From Bacteroidales bacterium UBA6851 (GTDB taxonomy: Bacteria; Bacteroidota; Bacteroidia; Bacteroidales; UBA932), in assembly GCA_002451795.1 (NCBI GenBank), contig DKDJ01000009.1, forward strand, positions 186,001 to 250,000: a DNA stretch of 64,000 bases. Reading direction: 5' to 3'. The translations under genes were made by a program, and so were the position numbers. Below are positions 25,868 through 35,206 of this stretch, piece by piece (within the stretch, counting starts at the first letter, position 1; each line of letters starts with the position of its first letter). Under the pieces are notes generated by a model that saw only the letters and a list, made by a program, of their open reading frames with translations, was not told the DNA's origin and made no database searches.

Positions 25868-26891
25868 ACTGCTCGTACACTGATATAACCGTCTCGACGT
25901 AGTTTATGGTCTCTTTGCCCTTGAATACTCCTAGCCTGACAACTCCCGTATCTAACACAGACTCGTCGTTCATTTCCGGGATTACTTCAATGACGCTCTC
26001 CCAATGCCCCGTATCCACTCCGCGCAACTCTGCAAGCCGGATGATGTCGTCTATTCTTCCGACTCCGGCATTATAGGCGGCGAGAGCGTATTTGAACAAC
26101 TCTTCTTTACTTGCTGCTACTTTGGAGTATCGTTTTAGCAGGCTGTTGAGAAGATTGGCTCCAGCACTGATATTTTCTTCAGGGTCGAGAGGGTCGGTGA
26201 CTCCGTAGTTTTTAGCTGTGTGCGGCATCATCTGCATCAAGCCGCGTGCGCCACGGTGCGATTGTGCCTCGATGTGGAATCTTGACTCTTGATAAATGAT
26301 GGCGGCAAGCATCCTCCAGTCCCATCCGAGAGAGTCTGCCTTCTCTTTGATGATACTATCGTACGGACTAAGTCTTTCACGCTTGCGGCTTCTGAAAACA
26401 TTGTACCGGGACATGAAAGATTCGCGTACAGCATCGTTTTCTTCTCTGCTGCGCCATAGGTCAATCCACTTATTGAGGTTTTCCATCTCATGCTCCTCAT
26501 CCTCTCGCATTATCCATATACTAAGACTGTCTATGGGCGACGAAGCAATGAGACTATCAAGTTGTAACCCGTGCTCAAATGGGACTACCAATATGTCAAT
26601 AACTCCTCTGCGGAGCGAGTCAAGATATGAGGCATTCTTCTCCCTTATGCTGATATCTATGGTGCGTTCATCGCTTTGCGCATAGCGTTCAAGAAGATAG
26701 TAATTATAGCCGACGACAAGGGAACTTGTGGTGTCCGCAAGGGCGTCAAGTTCAAGTACGCTGACAAGGTGTGGCGTGAGACTTCTTTCTTCGATTGGCT
26801 TAATGGTATAAAAGGATGCGATGATGACAGCTGCGCAAATCGCTGCGGTGATGCCTGATACTATGTAGAAACTCCTGTCTTCTCTATGCAT
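25803..26891 (-). CDS. MltF-like membrane-anchored lytic transglycosylase
   Basis: 362 residues: an N-terminal membrane anchor (about 9-30), a reduced solute-binding-like domain (about 40-170, e.g. IDILVVPFEHGLQLDSLI), and an SLT catalytic domain (about 183-320). The catalytic Glu is E202 in YQESRF; GLMQMMP (217-223) and AAYNAGVGRI are the other SLT signatures. It should cleave peptidoglycan glycan strands, giving 1,6-anhydro-MurNAc products, in the periplasm. The nearby amgK-murU-like pair at 29.5 kb salvages cell-wall amino sugars, though it is transcribed separately. It lies 28 bases after the porin gene. Confidence 0.9.
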   Translation of the reverse strand: MHREDRSFYIVSGITAAICAAVIIASFYTIKPIEERSLTPHLVSVLELDALADTTSSLVVGYNYYLLERYAQSDERTIDISIREKNASYLDSLRRGVIDILVVPFEHGLQLDSLIASSPIDSLSIWIMREDEEHEMENLNKWIDLWRSREENDAVRESFMSRYNVFRSRKRERLSPYDSIIKEKADSLGWDWRMLAAIIYQESRFHIEAQSHRGARGLMQMMPHTAKNYGVTDPLDPEENISAGANLLNSLLKRYSKVAASKEELFKYALAAYNAGVGRIDDIIRLAELRGVDTGHWESVIEVIPEMNDESVLDTGVVRLGVFKGKETINYVETVISVYEQFKRICPEQEKHTSSASQAEMP

Positions 26892-26919
26892 AAAAAATAT
26901 GTGTCCCCTCGGTGGAGGA

Positions 26920-29400
26920 TTATCTCTGGGTCGGTTTTCCCGTAGGCTGGATGTAGAAAGGCCAATAGATACCTATCTTCAGCCCATCGAATCCTCTCTG
27001 CGTGACGATGTATCTGTCAGCACTGAAGTAGTCTGATTTTCGCATCGGCCATCCCTGTCCTGCATTCTGAAATTTAACGAAAATGCAGGCTCGCTTCCAC
27101 TGGAAGTTCAGAAACACATCAAAATACGGGCCATTCGTGTAGGTGCGCTCATTCTGGTTGTAGAATACGCCAAGCGTTGGATTCCATGCCGGAGAGTTCC
27201 ATGCCGTGTTGTAGAATGCGTTGGCTCCAACCTGCATTGCGAGCACATCTTTCCCTTCATCGTTTTTCTGAATGACGAATTGTAGAAAATACCTGAGATT
27301 TAATGCTAATGTTGGTACTGGTACAATATCTTCGTCTGAGGAAAGCTGGAAGAGCAGCTTGTTGTCCATGTGAAGATGTCCAAGCACGAATTCCTTTCTT
27401 AGATGTGCAGACAGTACGTTTACTGGTTTCTGACCCTGCCTTGCTATGCCTTTGGCATCGTAATAAGTGTTGCCTGAGAGAAGTGCGTATCCGACCCCTG
27501 CATTGATCTTCCATCGCGGTATGTCTACCTCACCCTGAAGGGTAGTGGTGGATATCTTGGAGAAGTCGTTGTCCCACTTGAAGTGGTTGGAACTGAAATG
27601 CTTGAGATAGTATGTAGGCTCGTCAAGCCTAGTCTCGAAGTTTACCTTGAGGCTTAGCGGGCTATTGCGGGCACGCCTGAAAGGGTAGAAATTCACTTGT
27701 CCGTTGGCCTGGACGGAGAAATCCCCGGCATTGGCGCCGAGAAGATTGATCTTGCCCTTTGCACCCCAGAAAAAGTACCCTCTGAACTGTCCTTCGGCTC
27801 CGGCGTAGGCATAGAAACTATTCTCTTTGTGGGTGGTTGGCCGTACGCTGGTGCTGTCGAAATATGTACGTAGCATGTCGCCCACACCAATATCAAGCTT
27901 GGATACTACCGCTTCACTGGACCATGGCTGGAGCCTGATATAGAGCTTGTTGTCAATCTTGCGGACCCTCATCGAGTCAGCACTGGCAGTGGGGTTGTAG
28001 TTGAATACTTGATTGTAGAATGCCTTTCCGGCTGCATCGCTGATCAGATCCGTGTAGTTGCGAGTGTAGGTGGAGAATTCACTGCTATGCCCAATAAAAG
28101 CACTTGTGATGTCCCTATTCAGGCTATCAGAACTAAAATGATAGGTGCTATCACGCGAAGCCTTCATCTTCTCGATGAAGGTAAATGGGATGCGGAGCTG
28201 CTGTTCGAGAAAGAATGTATTTTTCTTGGTCTTTGATGAGGCTGACTGAAGATTTACTGGGATGTCTCTGGCATCAACGGTGGTGTCGTTCACCCACTTG
28301 ATATCCTGCATTCCGCCGTTCTCCTGGCGGCTTACCATATTGCGAAGATAGCCTGCGTGCAAGGTGTACTTTTTCCCGAGGTAATTGACCTGCACGGCAG
28401 TGGTTTTGTTGGCTGTTTCCTCTCGCTCTAGCATGCCCCCGCCTCCGAATCTGTCGTAGAGGAGACTGAAGTTAAGTGCTGGTGTGATATTCTGGGTGGT
28501 AAATAGATGCAGATTGTCGGACTCTCTAGCACTCTTTCCGAAGAGGGTGCCGAAGTAACATAACTCCGTGTAAGGGGTCTTGCTGTTGTAGTGAAGGGTT
28601 GTTCGCGGTGATGCGCTCCAGGCTTCCAGTGCATCATAGAACTCCACATTTTCGTCACTTTTGCGGTTGAACCAGTTGTAATACTGGACCGGCGAGCCGG
28701 CCACTCCGAGCCAGGTTGCATTTACATCGCGCCGTTGGAACGGATAGTCGTAATAGTGGAAATTGTAACTTGTATCTGGAACCGATGGCTTTATGTCCCC
28801 AAAATCCTGTCCTGCTGTCCATGTTATGAGCCTCTTATACTGCATGGAATCAGGTATGGCGTAGGTTTCAAGTATTCTCGGTGTGTTCTCCACTATACTA
28901 TCGCGGATTTCTTTCTCTTGCTCCTTGGCTTTGCGAAGGGAATCGGCGCGAGCTGTCATACGCTTGGCCTTTTGTTCAGCATCATATTTCTTCCGCTCTT
29001 TCCTATCCAGAGAATTATACCATTTCTCGAATGCAGCCTTGGCTTTGGCGGTGGAGTCGGCTATGTATATGGAATCTATCTTATCCCATAGCGAAGAGTC
29101 CAACAGTTGTCTGAGTGAGTCCCTAGGGCTGAGTTTTTTGGTGCTGTCTGTGTCTGATTCAAGACTTAGTCCGGCTTTGTCAAGGGCGGCGGCAAGACTG
29201 TCTATAACGATATCAGAACTATGCCTTGTGTTGTGCTTGTAGGCGTCTGACGGGTAGAGGACAGTGTCCATTGCAGGAGAGTCTATATTGCGGGAGGGTG
29301 ACGAGTCTCTAAGTGGGGAAGTCATTACTGTGCCTAGGGAGACCCCGGCACTGACGAGCATCACTGCGGCTGGAAACAATATGCGAGAAAAACGCTTCAT
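26920..29400 (-). CDS. Putative outer-membrane porin (Porin_10-like)
   Basis: 826 residues with a signal peptide (about 1-25). An unusually long Ser/Asp/Lys-rich N-terminal region (about 30-180), including a charged helical stretch (WYNSLDRKERKKYDAEQKAK), precedes the barrel. From about residue 195 (WTAGQDFG) to the C-terminus, alternating amphipathic strands rich in aromatic residues form a predicted beta-barrel. This looks like the Bacteroidota putative porin family. The solute is unknown. A perfect promoter lies 22-54 bases upstream, and the MltF-like gene follows 28 bases after the stop, so the two probably share a transcript. Confidence 0.8.
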   Translation of the reverse strand: MKRFSRILFPAAVMLVSAGVSLGTVMTSPLRDSSPSRNIDSPAMDTVLYPSDAYKHNTRHSSDIVIDSLAAALDKAGLSLESDTDSTKKLSPRDSLRQLLDSSLWDKIDSIYIADSTAKAKAAFEKWYNSLDRKERKKYDAEQKAKRMTARADSLRKAKEQEKEIRDSIVENTPRILETYAIPDSMQYKRLITWTAGQDFGDIKPSVPDTSYNFHYYDYPFQRRDVNATWLGVAGSPVQYYNWFNRKSDENVEFYDALEAWSASPRTTLHYNSKTPYTELCYFGTLFGKSARESDNLHLFTTQNITPALNFSLLYDRFGGGGMLEREETANKTTAVQVNYLGKKYTLHAGYLRNMVSRQENGGMQDIKWVNDTTVDARDIPVNLQSASSKTKKNTFFLEQQLRIPFTFIEKMKASRDSTYHFSSDSLNRDITSAFIGHSSEFSTYTRNYTDLISDAAGKAFYNQVFNYNPTASADSMRVRKIDNKLYIRLQPWSSEAVVSKLDIGVGDMLRTYFDSTSVRPTTHKENSFYAYAGAEGQFRGYFFWGAKGKINLLGANAGDFSVQANGQVNFYPFRRARNSPLSLKVNFETRLDEPTYYLKHFSSNHFKWDNDFSKISTTTLQGEVDIPRWKINAGVGYALLSGNTYYDAKGIARQGQKPVNVLSAHLRKEFVLGHLHMDNKLLFQLSSDEDIVPVPTLALNLRYFLQFVIQKNDEGKDVLAMQVGANAFYNTAWNSPAWNPTLGVFYNQNERTYTNGPYFDVFLNFQWKRACIFVKFQNAGQGWPMRKSDYFSADRYIVTQRGFDGLKIGIYWPFYIQPTGKPTQR

Positions 29401-29422
29401 TCACCTATATGCATGGAACTGG

Positions 29423-29454
29423 CAAATTTAGTAACTTTTTGCTAATCGCACAAA
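29423..29454 (-). promoter_or_regulatory. Promoter of the porin gene
   Basis: Minus strand TTTG (29454-29451), 20-base spacer, TAAATTTG (29430-29423). Both boxes are perfect matches. Predicted start near 29416, about 16 bases before the ATG. Confidence 0.7.
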
Positions 29455-29493
29455 TGCGCTAGGCCAGCTGGGCAGCGGCTGAAAAGAGTCTTG

Positions 29494-29525
29494 TTTGCGA
29501 AACCTGAGTAAAATGCATATCTTCG
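29494..29525 (+). promoter_or_regulatory. Promoter of the amgK-murU-like pair
   Basis: TTTG (29494-29497), 20-base spacer, TATCTTCG (29518-29525), one mismatch in the -7 box. Predicted start near 29532, about 16 bases before the ATG. It is divergent from the porin promoter. Confidence 0.6.
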
Positions 29526-29547
29526 TAGGACAAAACCAAATAATACA

Positions 29548-30576
29548 ATGTCACGACTCGAGTCTTTATATCAGTCATTTACAGGCTACAAGCCTTTCGA
29601 AATGAATCTTTTGCCGCTTTCTGGCAGTGCACGCAAATATTATCGGCTTTCCGGAGAAGGCGGTACTTTAATAGGCTGCATCGGAACAAATCCTGCTGAA
29701 AACAAGGCTTTCCTCTCTATTGATGAAGCCTTCTGTGATGCTGGTTTCCATGCTCCTAGAGTCTATGCTGTGTCGGAAGATGGAATGGAATATATTCAGG
29801 AGGACTTGGGAGATGGGCAATTGTTTGAGCTTCTCAAACCACAGATTCCATCCGGGAATTTTTCTTCTGATCAGAAGAACTGGCTTCGGGACACTCTGTC
29901 TCTTCTACCAGCTGTGCAGTTCAAAGTGGGGGAGAGGATGGATTGGAGCGTATGCTTTCCGGATCAGGAGTTCAACGAGCGCATGGTCAATTTCGACCTT
30001 AATTATTTCAAATACGACTTTTTAAAGCTTACCGGACTCGAATTCGATGAAATAAAACTCCAAGATGATCTGGACAGGCTTCGTGCTGATTCGCTTGACT
30101 ATGACGGCAACTGCTTTATGTACAGGGATTTTCAGGCGCGTAATATTATAATCAAGAATGGAGAGCCTTGCTTTATTGACTTTCAGGGTGGCCGCCGTGG
30201 ACCGTTGCAATATGACCTTGCGTCTTTTCTATGGAATGCCGGCACGTCTTTCAGCCCGGAGTTGAGGGGAGAGTTTGAGGAGTGTTATCTGCGCTCACTT
30301 TCCAATTTTATCACATTTGATGAGAAAACATTTCGGGAGAAGTACCGCCTGATTACCCTTGTGAGACTGCTCCAAGAATTCGGAGCCTATGGCTTTAGAG
30401 GCCTTGTGGAGAGGAAGCAGCTCTTTATTGACTGTTTCGCCCCGGGGCTCCGCTGTATAAGAGAGTTGATTTCTGAGCCGTTCTCGAGGTATCCTTATCT
30501 CAATAGTCTCCTTGGTCGTCTATCAGAAGAATGGGATGGAAGTACAGTTCTTCCTGGGTTAAAGGTTAACTTATGA
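29548..30576 (+). CDS. AmgK-like amino-sugar kinase (APH family)
   Basis: 342 residues with the aminoglycoside-phosphotransferase fold. The catalytic loop is YRDFQARN (192-199; Asp194 and Asn199) and the metal-binding DFQGG is at 211-215. In the studied AmgK/MurU pathway, the kinase phosphorylates the anomeric position of MurNAc/GlcNAc and the partner uridylyltransferase makes the UDP-sugar, bypassing de novo synthesis. The assignment rests largely on the immediate neighbour, a MurU-like nucleotidyltransferase that overlaps by 4 bases (ATGA). Its natural sugar is not proven by sequence. Confidence 0.82.
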   Translation: MSRLESLYQSFTGYKPFEMNLLPLSGSARKYYRLSGEGGTLIGCIGTNPAENKAFLSIDEAFCDAGFHAPRVYAVSEDGMEYIQEDLGDGQLFELLKPQIPSGNFSSDQKNWLRDTLSLLPAVQFKVGERMDWSVCFPDQEFNERMVNFDLNYFKYDFLKLTGLEFDEIKLQDDLDRLRADSLDYDGNCFMYRDFQARNIIIKNGEPCFIDFQGGRRGPLQYDLASFLWNAGTSFSPELRGEFEECYLRSLSNFITFDEKTFREKYRLITLVRLLQEFGAYGFRGLVERKQLFIDCFAPGLRCIRELISEPFSRYPYLNSLLGRLSEEWDGSTVLPGLKVNL

Positions 30577-31343
30577 AAGCCCTGATCTTTGCTGCCGGAC
30601 TTGGTACCAGATTGCGGCCTATTACTGATAATATGCCCAAGGCTCTTGTTCCGGTGAACGGAACTCCTGTGCTTGAGATGGTGATTCGAAAACTCCAGTC
30701 TGCTGGTATCAATGAATTTGTAATCAATGTCTTCCATTTTGCAGACATGGTGGAGAAGTTCCTTTGTGAACATGATGGCTTTGGCTCACATATATGTATT
30801 TCACGCGAAGATCGTTTCATCGATGGTCGTCCGGGGACGGAGCCGTTGGAGACAGGCGGAGGAATTAAGAGGGCTGCGCGTTTTCTTGATAAGGAAGCAC
30901 GTTTTCTTGTGCACAATGTGGATATCTTAAGCAATTTGGACATAAGATGGTTCATATCTGAGGATGCTGCCTTTGCTGAAGAGCCTCTTGCGAGCCTTCT
31001 TGTATGCGAGTCTTCTGAGTCAGATCGATATCTCCTTTTCGATGAAGGTATGAGGCTTGTTGGCTGGACCAATGTGCGCACTGGAGAAGTTAAGACACCT
31101 TTTCCTGGGTTTGATGTAAAAAAATCCCGCAGATTGTCTTTCTGCGGGATACATATTCTATCTGCGAGAATTCTACCCATGATGGAGTCTTGGCCAGAGC
31201 GGTTCTCCATTATTGATTTTTATCTTGCCGCTGCAGCTCATGAGATTATCCGAGGAGTGATAGTCCCTCAGGGTTTTCGGATGATAGATATCGGCTCTCC
31301 AGAAAAACTTGATGAAGCTCAAAAGAACTGCTTTTATCTGTAA
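30573..31343 (+). CDS. MurU-like sugar-1-phosphate nucleotidyltransferase
   Basis: 256 residues with the nucleotidyltransferase signature FAAGLGTRLRPITDNMPKAL (about 5-24), the activated-sugar pocket PLETGGGIKRA (about 89-99) and VHNVDIL near 112 holding a metal-binding Asp. Such enzymes join a sugar 1-phosphate to UTP or another NTP. Coupled to the APH-like kinase upstream, it fits MurNAc-1-phosphate uridylyltransferase in cell-wall recycling. It is convergent with the large lipoprotein gene, with only 4 bases between the stops. Confidence 0.82.
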   Translation: MKALIFAAGLGTRLRPITDNMPKALVPVNGTPVLEMVIRKLQSAGINEFVINVFHFADMVEKFLCEHDGFGSHICISREDRFIDGRPGTEPLETGGGIKRAARFLDKEARFLVHNVDILSNLDIRWFISEDAAFAEEPLASLLVCESSESDRYLLFDEGMRLVGWTNVRTGEVKTPFPGFDVKKSRRLSFCGIHILSARILPMMESWPERFSIIDFYLAAAAHEIIRGVIVPQGFRMIDIGSPEKLDEAQKNCFYL

Positions 31344-31347
31344 TTAA

Positions 31348-33366
31348 TTACTTCTCTCTAGTAATCTGGAATTCTACGATATCATACTCGTCAGGGCTTC
31401 CGGCAATTTTCCCATCTTTCACGAATCCATAAGACATTGTCTGGACTTCGAAGTACTTTCCGTCTTTCTGGAAGAACTCAGGGAACATGGAGATTTTCTC
31501 TTTTCCTGCTCCGGCATCCACAATGGAACCTTTGTATATGACGTCGTCATAGTCTGACGTATACAATGATCCGCTATATGACAGACATGCCATAAGACGG
31601 ACTTCATATTCTACTCCGCCAATAGAGGTCTTTCCGAGGTACTGGTATCCGTCTATGATGATTTTTTTCGTGGCTGCGTCATATTTTGCCACGAAAGGGA
31701 AGTCTATTCCTGCATTGCTCTCTGACCATCCGCTTACCTTGAAAGATTTATTGGGGGTCAATTGTTCGATCTTGATGGTATATGTTAGGGAAGACTTCCA
31801 GTCCTTGGTGGTTTTCCCGGTAACGGTCCATTCTCCAAGGAAAGCTTTGTATGCGTCATCAATCTCTCCTGTCGGTTCCGCTTCAAGAGTTGCAGTTGCT
31901 GACTTGAAATACCACTTGCCATTGTAAGGGAAGAGAACGGCGAAGATATATTCTGTTTCTGGGTCTAGGTCACTTGTGATCCTTGAGAATCCTCCCTTGC
32001 CTTGAATATCAGATACTTCGTTCTCTTGGAGGGGCGTGTTGACTACGTAGGTCATAAGTTCTGGCGATGACGCAAGAACATCATTCACTGACATTCCCTC
32101 GAAGATGGCCATGCATGTGGCGTCCCACTGTGTCTTGCTCATCAGAGTAGCGAAGATGGTTGAAGGGTCAAGCTCCATGAAGTTCCTTATGGTAACATCA
32201 GCACGAGCAGTATTGTATCCGTGATAGCCTTCAAGTTCTCTATCGTATGCACAAAGACTTACTTCGAGTTCTGGTTCAGGAACTGGGGTCGTGTACATCT
32301 TGGTCTGAAGGAAAGAGTCCCCGTTAGGATCCACACCCATTATTGCCAGCACATATTCTCTCCCTGGCTCAACTTTCCATGAGTCTGTATAGGTGTTACC
32401 GGCGTGAAGCCCATATTCATAGAGGAAGTCCTTTATCCTCTTCTCGTCCGAGCCTTCGAACTTAGCGTCGTACTGGTCTTTTTTGTACAGGTCGTAGCAA
32501 ATATAGCTGATAGCATAATCGGAGAACTCCATTCTCACAGAGATGCGTTCTGGGCTCACCGTTTCATCGGTAAAGTTTACTTCTCCAGTGGTTGAACCTG
32601 CCTCAGGCAGAGTCATTTCGATATATTCAGGTGTTCCGGTCCAGCCAGTCTCGCCGTCAACGTAACTAAAGAGGGCATAATATGACTGACCGCCATATAG
32701 TGTGACTTCTTGGTTGCGTAATGTATTCTCCTGATCATTGGCCCAAGTGTAGTCAGATGGCTCTGAGGCCTCTGAACCGTAACTTGCAAGGAGATTCCAG
32801 AGGAAAACGTTCATGTCAAACTCTGATCCCTCATCTTCCATGCTTGAAGCAAGGAGGTGGTTGAAATACCATCCTTCGATGTAAGCATGACGGTAGGTTC
32901 GTCCCGGCTCTGAATTAACGTGATAAGAAAGGCTGGTTTTGGATACATCTCCTGGGGAGAGTACCAACTTCGCTTCTGCTTCAGCCGTGCTCACGGAGAT
33001 GGAACTCTCCATTTCAGAGACTTCATTTCTTGCAGCCACGTAAATCCAATACTTGGTATTGGCGGTGAGGGCTTCTACTGTGATAGTTTGGGGCTCTTCT
33101 GTAACCTTCTCTAAATTGCCGTGCTGGAAAATGTATTCGACTCCATTTACTTCCTCTTCCGGGTTAGAGGTGCAGTACCATGCAAATGAATCCGAGTGCT
33201 TGGCAGATACGGAAAACGAGATGTGATCATTGCCAATCTCCGTGATTTCCATATTTACTTCCACCTTGTCTTTGGTGGTTTCTGGTCCCTTTTCTTTATT
33301 GCAGGACACCAACGCAATAAGTGTCATGCAGACCATTACTGCATGTTTGATAAGACTTGACTTCAT
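31348..33366 (-). CDS. Large lipoprotein with Fn3-like repeats, function unknown
   Basis: 672 residues. The lipobox ALVSC puts the lipidated Cys at 22, followed by NKEKG. Several fibronectin type III-like units can be suspected from recurring patterns such as ITVEALTANTKYWIYVAARN (about 95-114), VEPGREYVLAIMGVD and LDPETEYIFAVLF. A C-terminal domain (about 510-672) begins near FLGEWTVTGKT and may be a lipocalin-like or calycin-type barrel. No enzyme motif is seen. Surface location is likely. It stands alone between the amgK-murU pair and the restriction-modification cassette. Confidence 0.7.
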   Translation of the reverse strand: MKSSLIKHAVMVCMTLIALVSCNKEKGPETTKDKVEVNMEITEIGNDHISFSVSAKHSDSFAWYCTSNPEEEVNGVEYIFQHGNLEKVTEEPQTITVEALTANTKYWIYVAARNEVSEMESSISVSTAEAEAKLVLSPGDVSKTSLSYHVNSEPGRTYRHAYIEGWYFNHLLASSMEDEGSEFDMNVFLWNLLASYGSEASEPSDYTWANDQENTLRNQEVTLYGGQSYYALFSYVDGETGWTGTPEYIEMTLPEAGSTTGEVNFTDETVSPERISVRMEFSDYAISYICYDLYKKDQYDAKFEGSDEKRIKDFLYEYGLHAGNTYTDSWKVEPGREYVLAIMGVDPNGDSFLQTKMYTTPVPEPELEVSLCAYDRELEGYHGYNTARADVTIRNFMELDPSTIFATLMSKTQWDATCMAIFEGMSVNDVLASSPELMTYVVNTPLQENEVSDIQGKGGFSRITSDLDPETEYIFAVLFPYNGKWYFKSATATLEAEPTGEIDDAYKAFLGEWTVTGKTTKDWKSSLTYTIKIEQLTPNKSFKVSGWSESNAGIDFPFVAKYDAATKKIIIDGYQYLGKTSIGGVEYEVRLMACLSYSGSLYTSDYDDVIYKGSIVDAGAGKEKISMFPEFFQKDGKYFEVQTMSYGFVKDGKIAGSPDEYDIVEFQITREK

Positions 33367-33388
33367 ATTCTAAAAACTAACTAACACT

Positions 33389-33396
33389 CAAATATA
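33389..33396 (-). promoter_or_regulatory. -7 box of the lipoprotein gene
   Basis: Minus-strand TATATTTG (33396-33389) in a very A+T-rich gap of about 93 bases (33367-33459). The predicted leader is about 15 bases. No convincing -33 box. The gap holds nothing else I can recognise, and no terminator for the cassette. Confidence 0.4.
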
Positions 33397-33459
33397 ATAA
33401 ATAATATTAAAAATATAATAAAGTCAAAAAACTTATGTATTTTAAAGTCATTTTGAATA

Positions 33460-34341
33460 TTAAAACGGCAACCCTGCACCATAATAAACAGGCGGCTCGC
33501 TGAGGACACGAATATCCTTATCCTCGAAGAGTTTTGCCTGTTTTTGCAGTTTCTCCAGATACTCAGTGCGAAGAGACAAATTGTCAAGTTCTTCTCTTCG
33601 TGCTTTGCTGATCTCCAGAAACTTATCCTCCATATCTATTCCCAAGAACCTGCGCCCAAGCAAGTTGGCCGCTATCCCTGTCGTGCTGCTTCCGGTAAAT
33701 GGATCCAATATCCAAGCTCCAGGTTCTGTGGAAGCCTGAATTATTCTCGACAATACACACAGTGGCTTCTGCGTAGGATGCTTCCCACACGATTTCTCCC
33801 ATTTGGCAATCGCAGGAAGTGTCCAAACATCACGCATCTGAGTACCCCCATTTATCTCTTTCATCAACTCATAATTGAAGTAGTGAGCGACTTTCTGCTC
33901 CTTTCGAGCCCAAAGGATATATTCAGCAGAGTACGTGAAATACCGGCACGAAAGGTTTGGTGGGGGATTGGTCTTCACCCAAGTAATGCAATTCAAAATC
34001 TTGAATCCAAGTTCCGTCAGGCATCGGGCGATAGAAAAGATATTGTGATATGTCCCGCTTACCCAGATTGTACCGTTGCTCTTTAACTTCTCTCGGCAAG
34101 CCGAAAGCCAAGCCTTGTCAAACCGATAATCTTCCTCAAATCCCTTAGATTTATCCCACTCGCCTTTATTTACAGACACCATCTTCCCACTCTGAACGCT
34201 GATGCCCCCATTAGACAGATGGTATGGCGGATCAGCGAAAATCATATCAAACTTGAACTCAAATTGAGATAAAAGTTTGATACAATCACCTTTAGCCAAA
34301 GTGAAATCCTTATTTTCAGACTTGAAGAAAGGAGTAATCAT
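33460..34341 (-). CDS. DpnA-type N6-adenine DNA methyltransferase (M2 of a DpnII-type system)
   Basis: 293 residues, beta-class order: catalytic DPPY at 37-40 (FADPPYHLSNGG) early, and the SAM-binding segment DPFTGSSTTG late (about 222-231), followed by GIDMEDKFLEIS. The context with a Dam-type methylase and a DpnII-type endonuclease identifies it as the second GATC methylase. In Streptococcus pneumoniae, DpnA also methylates single-stranded GATC and protects incoming transforming DNA, a role that would fit the dprA gene in this window. It overlaps the endonuclease gene by 4 bases. Confidence 0.9.
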   Translation of the reverse strand: MITPFFKSENKDFTLAKGDCIKLLSQFEFKFDMIFADPPYHLSNGGISVQSGKMVSVNKGEWDKSKGFEEDYRFDKAWLSACREKLKSNGTIWVSGTYHNIFSIARCLTELGFKILNCITWVKTNPPPNLSCRYFTYSAEYILWARKEQKVAHYFNYELMKEINGGTQMRDVWTLPAIAKWEKSCGKHPTQKPLCVLSRIIQASTEPGAWILDPFTGSSTTGIAANLLGRRFLGIDMEDKFLEISKARREELDNLSLRTEYLEKLQKQAKLFEDKDIRVLSEPPVYYGAGLPF

Positions 34342-35198
34342 ACACGAATCAGATTTGAAATAACACCATCCTCCAAATCCTTGATATTATAGAGATTCTC
34401 AAGAACATCGAAAGTCTCTTTCAGATTGTTCCGGGCATTTATCCAGCCTTGACCATCAGTGAACCACACAAACTTGAAGAAATCCAAATCCTTGGTCTCC
34501 AATGTTATTGTCTTATAACTCCGCGCGGTCTCATTCAGCTTGGAACCAGAACTGGAATAGAAGTTCGTCTCGATGCCATAAATCATATTCGGACATTTGA
34601 TGACGAAATCAAATCTCTTTTCCGCACTTCCATTATTGGAGATTGAAGACAGATTTACATTCCACTTTTCCTCAATCTCGTGAATATACATTTCTTTGAA
34701 ATAGGTCTCACCTTTTACAAGGCCGGCTTGAATGAGATAACTCTCAACAAGATTTTCCATTAAATGACCACCACGATTCTTGCGTCCGTTAGAGTCAAGT
34801 CCAGTCTCGACACCAGTCACATAGTCCACCAGATTGTTTATCAGATGATTCTTCATAAGATCGAACAAACCAGTCTTTCTCATAAAGACCTTATACTGAG
34901 ATGATGGATGGTTTCTCTTTACGAAATTGTAGCAGAATGCTCCTTCTTCATCCATAGCGAAAATATCCATCTCGCGTTTGGCCAGAAGTATAGGAATGCA
35001 CTGTAGAGTCTCCGGGTAACGCTCGATTATTTTCTCAAAATCCTCCTCGATATTTTGTGACCCTATCAATGAATTAAGAATGTTCAGTTCAATCCTGAGC
35101 GTATCGACATTGGCAAACACTTTGGGGAAGTCAATGTAATATTTATAATCGGCAATGGAGCTGCGGAACTCACCAAGCCAAGCGTTAAAATCCCTCAT
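34338..35198 (-). CDS. DpnII-type restriction endonuclease (predicted GATC)
   Basis: 286 residues. It closely resembles the DpnII endonuclease of S. pneumoniae as I remember it: shared segments include YYIDFPKVFANV-like, NSLIGSQNIEEDF, KNHLINNLVDYVTGVETGLD, NGRKNRGG, KRFDFVIKCPN, SGSKLNETARSYK and WFTDGQGW. The last blocks hold the likely catalytic residues (D in FDFVIK, E in IETNFY). It cleaves unmethylated GATC. It lies between the two methylase genes, 8 bases after the Dam-type gene. The codons are A+T-rich compared with rpoC nearby. Confidence 0.93.
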   Translation of the reverse strand: MRDFNAWLGEFRSSIADYKYYIDFPKVFANVDTLRIELNILNSLIGSQNIEEDFEKIIERYPETLQCIPILLAKREMDIFAMDEEGAFCYNFVKRNHPSSQYKVFMRKTGLFDLMKNHLINNLVDYVTGVETGLDSNGRKNRGGHLMENLVESYLIQAGLVKGETYFKEMYIHEIEEKWNVNLSSISNNGSAEKRFDFVIKCPNMIYGIETNFYSSSGSKLNETARSYKTITLETKDLDFFKFVWFTDGQGWINARNNLKETFDVLENLYNIKDLEDGVISNLIRV

Positions 35199-35206
35199 AT
35201 AATGTG

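Noticed and set aside
33381..33587. 68-codon minus-strand frame across the end of the DpnA-type gene
   Set aside because: Overlaps the confident methylase frame and has a low-complexity hydrophobic tail produced by the A+T-rich gap.
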